Under the pieces are notes generated by a model. That model saw only the letters and a program-made list of their open reading frames with translations. It made no database searches and had not been told where the DNA came from. A stretch of 64,000 bases of DNA from Hymenobacter aranciens (GTDB lineage Bacteria > Bacteroidota > Bacteroidia > Cytophagales > Hymenobacteraceae): positions 248,001-312,000 of the forward strand of contig NZ_JAUQSY010000005.1 of assembly GCF_030580865.1 (NCBI RefSeq), read 5' to 3'. Within the stretch, counting starts at the first letter, position 1. Each line of letters opens with the position of its first letter. The translations under genes and the position numbers were made by a program. Positions 17,679 to 26,173 of this stretch are shown one piece after another.

Positions 17679-19730
17679 TTGAAAACCCTTTCCCGCGACC
17701 TGAGCTGGCTGCGCTTCAACGCCCGCGTACTGCAGGAAGCCCAGAGCCCCGACGTGCCGCTGCTGGAGCGCCTGAAATTCTTGGCCATCTTCAGCAGCAA
17801 CCTCGACGAGTTTTTCAAGGTGCGCGTGGCCACGCTGCGCCGCCTCACCAAGCTCAAGAAGAAAACCCGTGCCCAGCTGGGCCGCCCGCGCCGCGAGCTG
17901 CGCGCCGTGCTGGCCGAGGTGGAGCGGCAGCAGGAAGAGTTTGGCGCCACCTTTCGCGAGCAGCTGCTGCCGGCCCTCAACGCCGAGCATATTCACCTGC
18001 TGAATGAAGCCGAACTGAGTGCGGCCCAGCGTAAGTGGGTGCTGAAATATTTTCGGGAAAACGTGCGTGACCTGCTCTCGCCAATGGTGCTGGACGAAAC
18101 TATGCACCAGCTTTTCCTGAAAGACCAGACCGTGTACCTGACCTTTCTGCTGACGCACCCGCATGGCAAAAAAGACGCTCCCAAACACGACCGGGTGCTG
18201 CTGATGGAGCTGCCCACCAAGCGCCACGGCGGCCGCTTCGTGCGCCTGCCCGACGAAGGCGCCGAGCGCTACGTGCTGTTTCTGGACGATGTGATTCGTG
18301 TCGGCGCCGCCGAGCTATTTCCTGATTACGAGCACATCGAAGTCAACGCCATCAAGCTCTCGCGCGATGCCGAGCTCGACATCGAGGAAGAGGTGTCGGG
18401 CGACCTGATGGCCAAAATCCGTAGCAGCCTGGCCAAGCGCGCCACCGGCTACCCCGCCCGCCTGCTCTACGACCCTGAGCTACCCAAAAAGGTGCTGCAG
18501 GCCATCGAGGAAAAAACCGGCATCAGCACTGAGGAGCTGGTGGTGGGTGGGCGCTACCACAACTTTCGCGATTTCTTCGGCTTCCCCGATTTTGGCGAGG
18601 CGCGGTTTAAGTACCCGGCCTGGCCGGCGCTGCCGCACCCCACGCTGCCGCGCACGGGCAGCCTGCTGGCGGCCATCGTCGGGCAGGAGCACCTGCTGCA
18701 CCCGCCCTACCAGTCGTTCGACTACGTGCCGCGCCTGCTGCGCGAAGCTGCCGCCGACCCGCGCGTGTCGGCCATCGGCATCACCCTCTACCGCGTGGCG
18801 CACAAGAGCACCGTAGTAAAAGCCCTGCTGAAAGCCGCCAAGGCCGGCAAGCAGGTGACGGCCGTGGTGGAGCTGAAAGCGCGTTTCGATGAAGAATCGA
18901 ACCTCTACTGGGCCGAAAAGCTGCAGCGGGCCGGCGCCCGCGTCATCTTTTCACCGCCCGAGCTCAAAGTACACAGCAAGTTGCTGCTCATTACGCGCCG
19001 CGAGGAGCTTGAAACCGTGCGCCACTTCGCCTACCTGAGCACCGGTAATTTCAACGAAAGCACCAGCGAGCTGTACACCGACCACGGCCTGTTCACGGCC
19101 GACGAGCGGCTGACGCGGGAAGTGGCCACGGTGTTTGATTTCCTGGCCGACCCGCTGGCTACGCCGCCCGAATTAAAGTATCTGCTAGTGGCGCCCTTCG
19201 GCCTGCGCGCAAGCCTGAATACGCTTATCGACCACGAAATCAAGAACACCAAGAAAGGCAAGGAAGCGTACATCACTCTCAAAGTGAATGCGCTGCAGGA
19301 CCCCGGTATGATTGCGCGGCTCTACGAAGCCAGCCAGGCCGGCGTGCGAATTGAGCTGCTCATTCGCGGCATCGGCTCGCTCGTGCCCGGCGAGGCGGGG
19401 CTGAGTGACAACATCACCCAGCGCGGGCTGGTAGACCGCAACCTGGAGCACGCCCGCATCTACGTGTTTGCCAACGGCGGCGAGGAAAAAATCTACGTGT
19501 CGTCGGCCGACTGGATGACCCGCAACCTCGACCGACGGGTGGAAGTGGCCTTCCCCTTACTGGCCGAAAATACGCGGGCCGAAATCCGGCAGTTGCTGAA
19601 TATTGAGCGGCAGGATACGGTGAAGGCCCGGGATTTCAATAATGAGTTTATCCGTGCCGCAGCTGGTGAGAAGCCGGTGCGGGCGCAGGAGGCCACGTAT
19701 AAGTATCTGAAAGGCCTGAAGAAGAAATAA
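17679..19730 (+). CDS. ppk1: Polyphosphate kinase 1
   Basis: A 683-residue PPK1, which reversibly makes polyphosphate from ATP. The N-domain starts LSWLRFNARVLQEAQ. The phospholipase D-like catalytic domains contain KVHSKLLLI with the phosphorylated histidine near residue 432 (E. coli H435 equivalent), STGNFNESTSELYTDHG, and the second site EEKIYVSSADWMTRNLDRR. Length is normal (about 690). The start is TTG at 17679: the frame has a TAA seven bases upstream and no nearer ATG, and the TTG follows the right arm of the heptamer repeat. It ends in a hairpin shared with the convergent gene. Confidence 0.97.
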   Translation: MKTLSRDLSWLRFNARVLQEAQSPDVPLLERLKFLAIFSSNLDEFFKVRVATLRRLTKLKKKTRAQLGRPRRELRAVLAEVERQQEEFGATFREQLLPALNAEHIHLLNEAELSAAQRKWVLKYFRENVRDLLSPMVLDETMHQLFLKDQTVYLTFLLTHPHGKKDAPKHDRVLLMELPTKRHGGRFVRLPDEGAERYVLFLDDVIRVGAAELFPDYEHIEVNAIKLSRDAELDIEEEVSGDLMAKIRSSLAKRATGYPARLLYDPELPKKVLQAIEEKTGISTEELVVGGRYHNFRDFFGFPDFGEARFKYPAWPALPHPTLPRTGSLLAAIVGQEHLLHPPYQSFDYVPRLLREAAADPRVSAIGITLYRVAHKSTVVKALLKAAKAGKQVTAVVELKARFDEESNLYWAEKLQRAGARVIFSPPELKVHSKLLLITRREELETVRHFAYLSTGNFNESTSELYTDHGLFTADERLTREVATVFDFLADPLATPPELKYLLVAPFGLRASLNTLIDHEIKNTKKGKEAYITLKVNALQDPGMIARLYEASQAGVRIELLIRGIGSLVPGEAGLSDNITQRGLVDRNLEHARIYVFANGGEEKIYVSSADWMTRNLDRRVEVAFPLLAENTRAEIRQLLNIERQDTVKARDFNNEFIRAAAGEKPVRAQEATYKYLKGLKKK

Positions 19731-19771
19731 GCACGTGTCCCCCGAATTGGAAATTCGGGGGACACGTGCTT
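19729..19771. terminator. Bidirectional 20-bp hairpin between ppk1 and the barrel gene
   Basis: Perfect 20-bp arms (19729-19748, 19752-19771) with a three-base loop. It overlaps the stop codons of both convergent genes. It lacks a T-tract beyond TT, so it may act as an mRNA-end stabiliser as much as a terminator. Confidence 0.7.
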
Positions 19772-20915
19772 ACCGCCGCACGCCCGCCTTTTCCAGCAGC
19801 TTGCGCGGCGGCGTGATGAACAGCTCCAAGCTGGCGTAAGGTGCCCCGGCAAACTTCGAGTCGATGATTTTCTCGCGGTCGGCGTTGGTGCGGTCGAAGG
19901 CGTCGAAGGCATAGTTATAGCGGTAACCAACTTCGGCCGCACCCCAAAGGAAGCTCAGGATTTCATGCTCCCAGCGCCCGCGGAACTTGACTTCTGTTTC
20001 ACGCAGCTCAAGGGTGCGCAGGGGCGTTTTGCCACTTACGAGGCTACCGTCGGGGTTACGGCGCTCCAGTTCGTCGCGCAGCTTGATGATGTAGTTGTAG
20101 CCATCAACCGTATAGCCGGCGTAGAAAATGGATTTGTCTGACGAGTTGTAGCGCATGGTGATGCGCGCCGGTGCCAGCGCCTCAATGCCCCAATGGCTGT
20201 TGAACGTGCGGTTGTAAATAAGGGCCGGGTACAGGCTGAGTCGCCCAAAGGTGTAGCCGTATTGAAAGCCCACGCCCCAGGAAAAATTGGGGCTGCGCTT
20301 CCAGCCATAGATAGCTTCGGCCGAAAAGCGGAAGTAGTCATTCACACCCATCGAGCCTTCGGTGTAGGTGTAGTCGCCGCTAAGCTCGCCCTTGATGCGG
20401 GCCAGGTACCAGTGCACGTCATCGACCGGGCGGATAATGGCAATCTGGGCGGCCGTGCTTTTCAAGCCTTTGTCCTCGATACTGTTGTATAGCTCGTATT
20501 CGGTGGGCTTGGGAGTAAATTGAAACTCCTCCCGCTCATAGCTCAGGCCCACAATCACCTTAAGGTGCGGCCGGTTCCAGGCCGGAATGTAGCCTTTGAT
20601 GGACAGGCGGGCATTTTTGGTAGCTCTGGCATCGTCGTAATTAGCAAGCCCGACTACCTGTGCCTTCGAGTCAATCCGGAAGCGCGGCATGCGCTCGTAG
20701 CGCACTATCAGGCCCTTGCTCGGCCCCATGCCCAGCACCGATGGGTTGGCAAAAATCTGCTTGTCATTGAGGCGCTTGCCACCGGCGGCCGAGTCGGCGG
20801 GCAGGGGGGCGGCGGGCGGATACACCCGCTCTTGCACCTGGGCCTGCGCCAGCAGCGTTCCGGCGCCCCACAGGCCGCTCATCAAGGTTAGGGTGCGTAA
20901 CGAAAATCGAGACAT
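19770..20915 (-). CDS. Probable outer-membrane beta-barrel protein (DUF6268-like)
   Basis: A 381-residue exported protein with a signal peptide (MSRFSLRTLTLMSGLWGAG, then TLLAQA). After a short Pro-rich N-region the sequence alternates hydrophobic and polar residues in long strands (LKVIVGLSYEREEFQF, GVGFQYGYTFGRLSLYPA, GAAEVGYRYNYAF), as expected for an outer-membrane barrel. It resembles the DUF6268 family; substrate unknown. I chose the ATG at 20915, which gives a clean signal peptide. The frame is open to a GTG at 20975, but that lies inside a strong hairpin and would add 20 residues ahead of the signal. Confidence 0.65.
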   Translation of the reverse strand: MSRFSLRTLTLMSGLWGAGTLLAQAQVQERVYPPAAPLPADSAAGGKRLNDKQIFANPSVLGMGPSKGLIVRYERMPRFRIDSKAQVVGLANYDDARATKNARLSIKGYIPAWNRPHLKVIVGLSYEREEFQFTPKPTEYELYNSIEDKGLKSTAAQIAIIRPVDDVHWYLARIKGELSGDYTYTEGSMGVNDYFRFSAEAIYGWKRSPNFSWGVGFQYGYTFGRLSLYPALIYNRTFNSHWGIEALAPARITMRYNSSDKSIFYAGYTVDGYNYIIKLRDELERRNPDGSLVSGKTPLRTLELRETEVKFRGRWEHEILSFLWGAAEVGYRYNYAFDAFDRTNADREKIIDSKFAGAPYASLELFITPPRKLLEKAGVRR

Positions 20916-20981
20916 AAAAAACGTGACCATTATCCAGGTTTCCGCCTTTACGGGGAAACGCTGCAGAATGGTCACGTTTTT
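20916..20981 (-). terminator. Hairpin with T-tract directly before the barrel gene start
   Basis: Arms of about 15 bp (20916-20931 with 20967-20981) enclose a second hairpin (GTTTCC/GGAAAC). On the minus strand it ends in TTTTTT and the ATG at 20915 follows at once. It could terminate hflX transcription or act as an attenuator for the barrel gene. Confidence 0.7.
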
Positions 20982-21069
20982 CTTGGGGCAGGCGGGTATG
21001 GGGGCGGATAGGAGGAAGGAAAGTCAAACTAAATCCCCTTGTGCTCTCCGCTCTCGTACTCTCTAATGC

Positions 21070-22383
21070 TTACCACTGCTGCGGGTAACGTTGCTGATGA
21101 ATAGCCGATACCCGCTTCACAATCAGCTCGCGCAGCTCCTCAATATTCGTGCGCTGCTGCGCCGATACAAACACCACGGGGTCGTGCATCTTGGCCATGT
21201 ACGTGGCTTGCAGCTGCGCCAGCGGTGGGCGCGGCGCGCTGCCGTCGTCCTCCGCATCCTTCACTTCGCCAAAGGGGTCTTCCTGCACATCGTCGGCCTG
21301 ATACTGGTCAATTTTATTGAAAACCAGCAGAGTGGGCTTATCGGCCGCGCCGATGTCCACCAGCGTATCGTTCACCACCTGAATTTGCTCCTCGAAGCCG
21401 GGGTGCGAGATGTCCACGACGTGTAGCAGCAAATCAGCTTCGCGGATTTCATCCAGCGTGCTTTTAAAGCTCTCAATCAGCTTGGTAGGCAGCTTGCGGA
21501 TGAACCCAACCGTGTCGGATAGCAGGAACGGAATCTGGTCGAGCACGATTTTGCGGGTCGTGGCATCGACGGTGGCGAAAAGCTTGTTTTCGGCAAACAC
21601 GTCGGCTTTGCCCAACAGGTTCATCAGAGTGCTTTTGCCCACGTTGGTGTAGCCCACCAGCGCCACGCGCACTAGGCCGCCCCGGCTTTTGCGCTGGGTG
21701 TGGGCCTGCTTGTCAAGGTCTTCGAGCTTTTCCTTGAGGAAGGCAATCCGGTCGCGCACGATGCGGCGGTCGGTTTCGATTTCCGTTTCGCCGGGGCCCT
21801 TCATGCCCACGCCGCCGCGTTGCTTGTCCAAGTGAGTCCAGAGGCCAGTGAGGCGGGGCAGCAGATACTGATACTGCGCCAGCTCGACCTGAGTGCGGGC
21901 CGTGGCTGACTTCGCCCGCAGGGCAAAAATATCGAGAATGAGCAACGAGCGGTCCACGATTTTCACCTTCAGCTCGGCCTCCAGGTTGCGCAGCTGCGAG
22001 GGCGTCAGGTCGTCGTCAAACACCACCATGCTGCTACCTTCGTGCTCCACGAAAGCCTTGATTTCTTCGAGCTTGCCCTCGCCCACGTACGTGCGGATGT
22101 CGGGCTTTTCGAGGCGTTGCACGAAGCGTTTGGTGGCCGTGGCGCCGGCCGTTTCGATGAGGAAGGCCAGCTCGTCAAGGTACTCGCTGGTCTGGGCCTC
22201 GCTCTGGCGGCGCGGGGGCACACTCACGAGCACGGCGGTTTCGGCTTCGGGGGCGGTATCGTGGGTTTTGGTGCCCAGCAGGCGGTTGATTTTAGTGTCG
22301 CGCCGGGTGGGCGTGTGGTCGCTGGCGCCGTGGTGGCGGGTGCTACCCGGGGCCCAGCCGGCCGATTTTCCTTGTTTAGCCAT
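21070..22383 (-). CDS. hflX: GTPase HflX
   Basis: A 437-residue ribosome-associated GTPase that splits stalled or stressed 70S ribosomes. The HflX N-domain (about 60-215) includes the glycine-rich GVGMKGPGETEIETDRR linker segment. The G domain has G1 GYTNVGKST, G3 DTVGF and G4 NKID, followed by an acidic insertion (EDPFGEVKDAEDDG). Residues 1-50 are a basic, low-complexity extension. Length is typical. The ATG at 22383 follows a dispersed palindrome that separates it from the cytochrome gene. Confidence 0.95.
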   Translation of the reverse strand: MAKQGKSAGWAPGSTRHHGASDHTPTRRDTKINRLLGTKTHDTAPEAETAVLVSVPPRRQSEAQTSEYLDELAFLIETAGATATKRFVQRLEKPDIRTYVGEGKLEEIKAFVEHEGSSMVVFDDDLTPSQLRNLEAELKVKIVDRSLLILDIFALRAKSATARTQVELAQYQYLLPRLTGLWTHLDKQRGGVGMKGPGETEIETDRRIVRDRIAFLKEKLEDLDKQAHTQRKSRGGLVRVALVGYTNVGKSTLMNLLGKADVFAENKLFATVDATTRKIVLDQIPFLLSDTVGFIRKLPTKLIESFKSTLDEIREADLLLHVVDISHPGFEEQIQVVNDTLVDIGAADKPTLLVFNKIDQYQADDVQEDPFGEVKDAEDDGSAPRPPLAQLQATYMAKMHDPVVFVSAQQRTNIEELRELIVKRVSAIHQQRYPQQW

Positions 22384-22412
22384 GTTGATTGAATCTGTTT
22401 AAAAAGTCGGCT

Positions 22413-22510
22413 GTCATGCTGAGCGCAACGCAGCATCTCGCTTATGGCAGTAACTTATGCTGATTGAGAATACTGCTGCATGCGAGATGCTGCGCTACGC
22501 TCGGCATGAC
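22413..22510. repeat. Dispersed palindrome, family A, copy 1
   Basis: 98-bp imperfect palindrome with 29-base arms (22413-22441, 22482-22510) that start GTCATGCTGAGCG and end CGGCATGAC. It lies between the cytochrome c stop and the hflX start. Its central sequence differs from the other four copies. Confidence 0.85.
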
Positions 22511-22512
22511 GG

Positions 22513-22794
22513 TTACCGCAGCGTGAGCGAGTACGCTACTACGGCCTGAATTTGTTCGGGCGTAAGCTGTTTTTCGAAGCTGGGCATTTTACCCAGTCCT
22601 TTGGTTACCATATACGTGCGCCCCATTGTATTGAGGTTGCTCTTGGTGAGGTCGTGTGCGCCGCTGAGGCCCAGGCGGCCGTTTTTGCCGTGGCAGCGGG
22701 CGCAGTTTTTCAGGTAGAGCACCTGGCCAGGGGAGGGCGGCGGACCGGCCTGAGCTGCCAGAGGAAGCAGAAGAAAGAGAAAGAGCTTGCGCAT
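22513..22794 (-). CDS. Small class I cytochrome c
   Basis: A 93-residue periplasmic monohaem cytochrome c. The signal peptide is MRKLFLFLLLPLAAQAG. The haem-binding CARCH motif follows at about residue 32, and the axial methionine is likely in LGKMPSFEKQLT, as in other short cytochrome c domains. It is an electron carrier; partners are not identifiable here. It is transcribed divergently from the glycosyltransferase gene. Confidence 0.9.
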   Translation of the reverse strand: MRKLFLFLLLPLAAQAGPPPSPGQVLYLKNCARCHGKNGRLGLSGAHDLTKSNLNTMGRTYMVTKGLGKMPSFEKQLTPEQIQAVVAYSLTLR

Positions 22795-22838
22795 ACGGCA
22801 ATAACAAAAGTTTGGGCAGCAAAGGTCGGGGCTGCGGT

Positions 22839-22958
22839 GAAATGATGAGGTGGTGAGACAGTGAGTTTTCGAATAGCGTATTCTGTTCGGCGCCGTTTCC
22901 TCCCGACCTTTGCGCCGCTGAAAAGCTCACCACTTCACCATTTCACTACCTCACCACC
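22839..22958. repeat. Inverted pair of octamer repeats before the glycosyltransferase
   Basis: Left arm about 22839-22865 and right arm about 22925-22958 are built from GTGA-containing eight-base units (GTGA recurs every eight bases, in opposite orientation on the two sides). Arms match imperfectly. It belongs to the same class as the heptamer pairs elsewhere. The right arm ends at the TTG start of the next gene. Confidence 0.7.
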
Positions 22959-24095
22959 TTGCGCGTCGCCCTCGTTATCAACACCAGCTGGAACATCTGG
23001 AATTTTCGCGCCAGCTTGGTGCGGGCCCTGCAAGCCGCTGGCCACGAAGTGCTGGCCATTGCCCCGCCCGATGATTATTCGCAGCGCCTCGAAACCGAGC
23101 TGGGCTGCCGCTACGTGCCCATTCTGATGGAAAACAAGGGCACCAATCCCGTAAAGGATGCCCTGCTCACCCGCCGCTTCTACCAGATTTACCGGCGCGA
23201 GCGGCCCGACGTGGTGCTGCACTACACCATCAAGCCGAATATCTACGGTAGCATCGCCGCCCGCGCTGCCGTCATCCCCAGCATCAACAACGTGAGCGGC
23301 TTAGGTACGGCATTTATTGTGAAAAACCTGGTGAGCCGCGTGGTGCTGGGCTTGTATCGCATTGCCTTCCGCTTTCCGCACAAGGTGTTTTTCCAGAACG
23401 GCGACGACCGGCAGCTGTTCCTCGAAAACGGCCTCGTAAAAGCTAACATTACTGACCTGCTGCCCGGTTCCGGTGTTGATACCAAGCGCTTTCGGCCCGC
23501 CGCCGCATTCGTGCGCCAAACGCCTTTCGTATTTCTGATGGTGGCCCGCGTGCTCTACGAAAAAGGCATCGTGGAATACTTTGAGGCCGCTAAACTGGTG
23601 CGGCAGGCCGTGCCCGGCACCCGCGTGCAGTTGCTCGGTGGCCTCGATGAGGCGGGAGGCGTGGGCGTGGCCCGCGCCACGTTTGAAGAATGGCTGAAAG
23701 CCGGCAATATCGAATACCTGGGCCGCTCCGATGACGTGGCCGCGCACATTCATCAGGCCGACTGCGTGGTGCTGCCCAGCTACCGCGAGGGCACCCCCAA
23801 AACCCTGCTCGAAGCGGCTGCCTGCGGCAAGCCCATCGTGACCACCAACGTGCCCGGCTGCCGCGAAACCGTGCAGGACGGCCACAACGGCTACCTCTGC
23901 CAGGTGCGCTCGGGCCCAGACCTGGCCGCTAAAATGCTGCAGGTTTTGCAATTGTCAGGGGCTGATTTACAGCACATGGCCCAGGCCAGTCGCCAGCTGG
24001 CCGAAACGAAATTCGACGAGCAAATCGTCCTCCAGAAGTACCTCGATGCCGTGGCGGCCGTGCGCCCCCGCCAGTCAGCGCCAGCTAAGTCCTAA
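22959..24095 (+). CDS. Family 4-type glycosyltransferase
   Basis: A 378-residue cytoplasmic glycosyltransferase of the GT-B fold. The N-terminal Rossmann half begins MRVALVINTSWNIWNFRASL and has HYTIKPNIYGSIAAR and VSGLGTAF, typical of CapM/PglA-like enzymes. The C-terminal half has VARVLYEKGIVEYFEAA and the nucleotide-sugar binding EX7E region (SYREGTPKTLLEAAACGKPI). The start is TTG at 22959, since the conserved N-terminus begins exactly there. The next gene is rfbC, 11 bases downstream, so the pair probably serves cell-surface polysaccharide synthesis. Confidence 0.9.
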   Translation: MRVALVINTSWNIWNFRASLVRALQAAGHEVLAIAPPDDYSQRLETELGCRYVPILMENKGTNPVKDALLTRRFYQIYRRERPDVVLHYTIKPNIYGSIAARAAVIPSINNVSGLGTAFIVKNLVSRVVLGLYRIAFRFPHKVFFQNGDDRQLFLENGLVKANITDLLPGSGVDTKRFRPAAAFVRQTPFVFLMVARVLYEKGIVEYFEAAKLVRQAVPGTRVQLLGGLDEAGGVGVARATFEEWLKAGNIEYLGRSDDVAAHIHQADCVVLPSYREGTPKTLLEAAACGKPIVTTNVPGCRETVQDGHNGYLCQVRSGPDLAAKMLQVLQLSGADLQHMAQASRQLAETKFDEQIVLQKYLDAVAAVRPRQSAPAKS

Positions 24096-24106
24096 TTTTG
24101 TCCCCG

Positions 24107-24655
24107 ATGCAAGTGAAATCCTTTGCCCTGCCGGGGCTGCTTGAGTTTACGCCGCGCCTGTTTGGCGACCCCCGGGGCGTATTCTACGAAACCTTCAGCG
24201 CCCGCCTCATGCAGGAGCTGGGCCTGCCCGCCGATATCGAGTGGGTGCAGGATAATCAGAGCAAATCGCAGCCGGGCGTGTTGCGCGGGCTGCACTTCCA
24301 ACGGCCCCCCTACGCGCAGGCGAAGCTGGTGCGCGTGGCTCAGGGCCGCGCCCGCGATGTGGTGGTGGACATCCGCCGCGATTCGCCCACCTACGGTCAG
24401 CACGCAGTAGTGGAGCTGACCGAAGCGGCGGGCAATATCTTGTTCGTGCCCGCTGGTTTCGCCCACGGCTTCACCGCTTTGGAGGAAAATACACTTTTCC
24501 TCTACAAGTGCTCCGACTACTACGCCCCCGCCAGCGAAGGCGGGCTGCTGTGGAACGACCCGGCGCTGGGCATCAAGTGGGAAGTGGAAAATCCCGTCAT
24601 TTCGCCGAAGGATGCCATCCTGCCCACGCTGGCGGAGCTCGATAGCCCGTTTTAG
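24107..24655 (+). CDS. rfbC: dTDP-4-dehydrorhamnose 3,5-epimerase
   Basis: A 182-residue RmlC-type cupin enzyme that epimerises dTDP-4-keto-6-deoxyglucose at C3 and C5 on the route to dTDP-L-rhamnose. Motifs: GDPRGVFYETF, DNQSKSQPGVLRGLHFQ (catalytic histidine in GLHFQ), VVVDIRRDSPTYG, FVPAGFAHGF and the C-terminal WNDPALGIKW. The ATG at 24107 is used; a TTG at 24098 would add three residues. It follows the glycosyltransferase as an operon. rfbA, rfbB and rfbD are not in the window. Confidence 0.95.
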   Translation: MQVKSFALPGLLEFTPRLFGDPRGVFYETFSARLMQELGLPADIEWVQDNQSKSQPGVLRGLHFQRPPYAQAKLVRVAQGRARDVVVDIRRDSPTYGQHAVVELTEAAGNILFVPAGFAHGFTALEENTLFLYKCSDYYAPASEGGLLWNDPALGIKWEVENPVISPKDAILPTLAELDSPF

Positions 24656-24772
24656 CGTTTTTATCGAGCCGTTGGAGGCGCAGCTGAACGGCTGGCTAGC
24701 GGTTGGTGGAGAGGAACGTGCTGCCGAAAGGCAGTAACTTTAGGGTTCTTCCCCACCCAACTCCCGCTTTTG

Positions 24773-26170
24773 ATGAAACACCTGTTCACGCTGCTACTGA
24801 CGTGGCTGGCCCTGGCTACCCAGGCCCAGACGACGCTCAAAATCACCGCCGTCCCCGCCAACACGCCCGCTAATGCCACCATTTACGTGGCTGGCACCTT
24901 CAATAGCTGGAACCCCGGCAATGCCGCTTATGCCCTGACGTACAATGCTACTGATGGCAGCTATGCCGTCACGCTGCCCGCCAGCATCACCGGCACTATC
25001 GAGTATAAATTTACCCGCGGCACCTGGGCAATGGTCGAAACCAATGCCACCAACGGCTCCATCGCCAACCGCAGCTACACTGCGGGCAGCAGCACCGGCC
25101 CGGTGTTGCACCAGGTGCTGAACTGGGAGGACCTCGGCGGCACCTCAGTGCCCGGCACAGCCACCGCCAACGTCATCATTATGAGCACCAGCTTTGCCAT
25201 GCCGCAGCTGGGGCGCACCCGGCGCGTGTGGCTGTATCTGCCTAATGACTACGCTACCAGTACGCGTCGCTATCCGGTTCTGTACCTGCAGGATGGCCAG
25301 AATGTCTTCGATGCCCGCACGGCTTTTGCCGGCGAGTGGGGCGTCGATGAAACGTTGAGCCAGCTGCAGGCCAGCGGCCAGGATGCTACCGGCTGCATCG
25401 TGGTGGCCGTGGACAATAGCGCCAACCGCCTCGATGAATACTCGCCCTGGAACAACCCGCAGTACGGCGGCGGTCAGGGCGATTTGTACGTTGATTTTCT
25501 GGCTCAAACCCTCAAGCCCTACATCGACGCTAACTACCGCACCCTGACGGGCCGCGAAAACACGGGCATTGCTGGCTCCAGCATGGGTGCCCTCATTGCT
25601 ACTTACGCGGCCGTGCGCTACCCAGCGGTATATGGCAAAGTGGGCGCGTTTTCGCCGGCCTATTGGTTTGCCCGTCAGCCCCTGATGCAGTATTTGCAGC
25701 AACATCCGGCCGACCCTGGCACACGCTTCTACTTCATGAGCGGCACCACCGAAAGCACCACCATGGTGGCTGATATGGCCGCCGTGCGCGACTCGCTGCA
25801 GCGCCATGGCGTGCCCGCCGCCAACCTCAACTTCAACACCCGCGCCGATGGCCAGCACGCCGAATGGTTCTGGCGCCGCGAGTTTGGCCCTGCTTACCAG
25901 TGGCTGTATGGCGCCGCTACGCCCACCGCCACAGTTGGCGCCACAAGCCTGAAATTCAGCCTTTATCCTAACCCAGGTACCGGTCTGCTGCGCGTGCCGC
26001 TACCCACCGCCGCCGAAGTGCAGGTGCGCGACGCGCTAGGCCGCGCCGTGCTGCGCACCACCCTGCCCGCCGGCCAGCTGCTCGACCTGCGCGCCTTGCG
26101 ACAAGGTACCTATTTCGTGCAGCTGACTTCGGGCGGCCAAACGGGCGTCAGTCGCTGGGTGAAGGAGTAG
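24773..26170 (+). CDS. Secreted esterase with N-terminal starch-binding-like domain, T9SS cargo
   Basis: A 465-residue exported enzyme. The signal peptide ends LATQAQT near residue 19. Residues about 22-105 resemble a CBM20/CBM48-type domain (IYVAGTFNSWNPGNAAYALT). Residues about 125-375 form an esterase D/Fes-like alpha/beta-hydrolase: RTRRVWLYLPNDY, YLQDGQNVFD, nucleophile motif GSSMG, and FNTRADGQHAEWFWRREF with the likely catalytic histidine. The last 80 residues are a T9SS sorting domain (LYPNPGTGLLRVP, SRWVKE). It probably releases acyl groups from carbohydrate outside the cell. An ATG at 24773 is preferred over the TTG just upstream. Confidence 0.88.
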   Translation: MKHLFTLLLTWLALATQAQTTLKITAVPANTPANATIYVAGTFNSWNPGNAAYALTYNATDGSYAVTLPASITGTIEYKFTRGTWAMVETNATNGSIANRSYTAGSSTGPVLHQVLNWEDLGGTSVPGTATANVIIMSTSFAMPQLGRTRRVWLYLPNDYATSTRRYPVLYLQDGQNVFDARTAFAGEWGVDETLSQLQASGQDATGCIVVAVDNSANRLDEYSPWNNPQYGGGQGDLYVDFLAQTLKPYIDANYRTLTGRENTGIAGSSMGALIATYAAVRYPAVYGKVGAFSPAYWFARQPLMQYLQQHPADPGTRFYFMSGTTESTTMVADMAAVRDSLQRHGVPAANLNFNTRADGQHAEWFWRREFGPAYQWLYGAATPTATVGATSLKFSLYPNPGTGLLRVPLPTAAEVQVRDALGRAVLRTTLPAGQLLDLRALRQGTYFVQLTSGGQTGVSRWVKE

Positions 26171-26173
26171 CTG

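Noticed and set aside
24735..24742. -7 box (TAACTTTA) before the esterase gene
   Set aside because: One mismatch to TAnnTTTG and no TTG at the right distance; too weak to list as a promoter.
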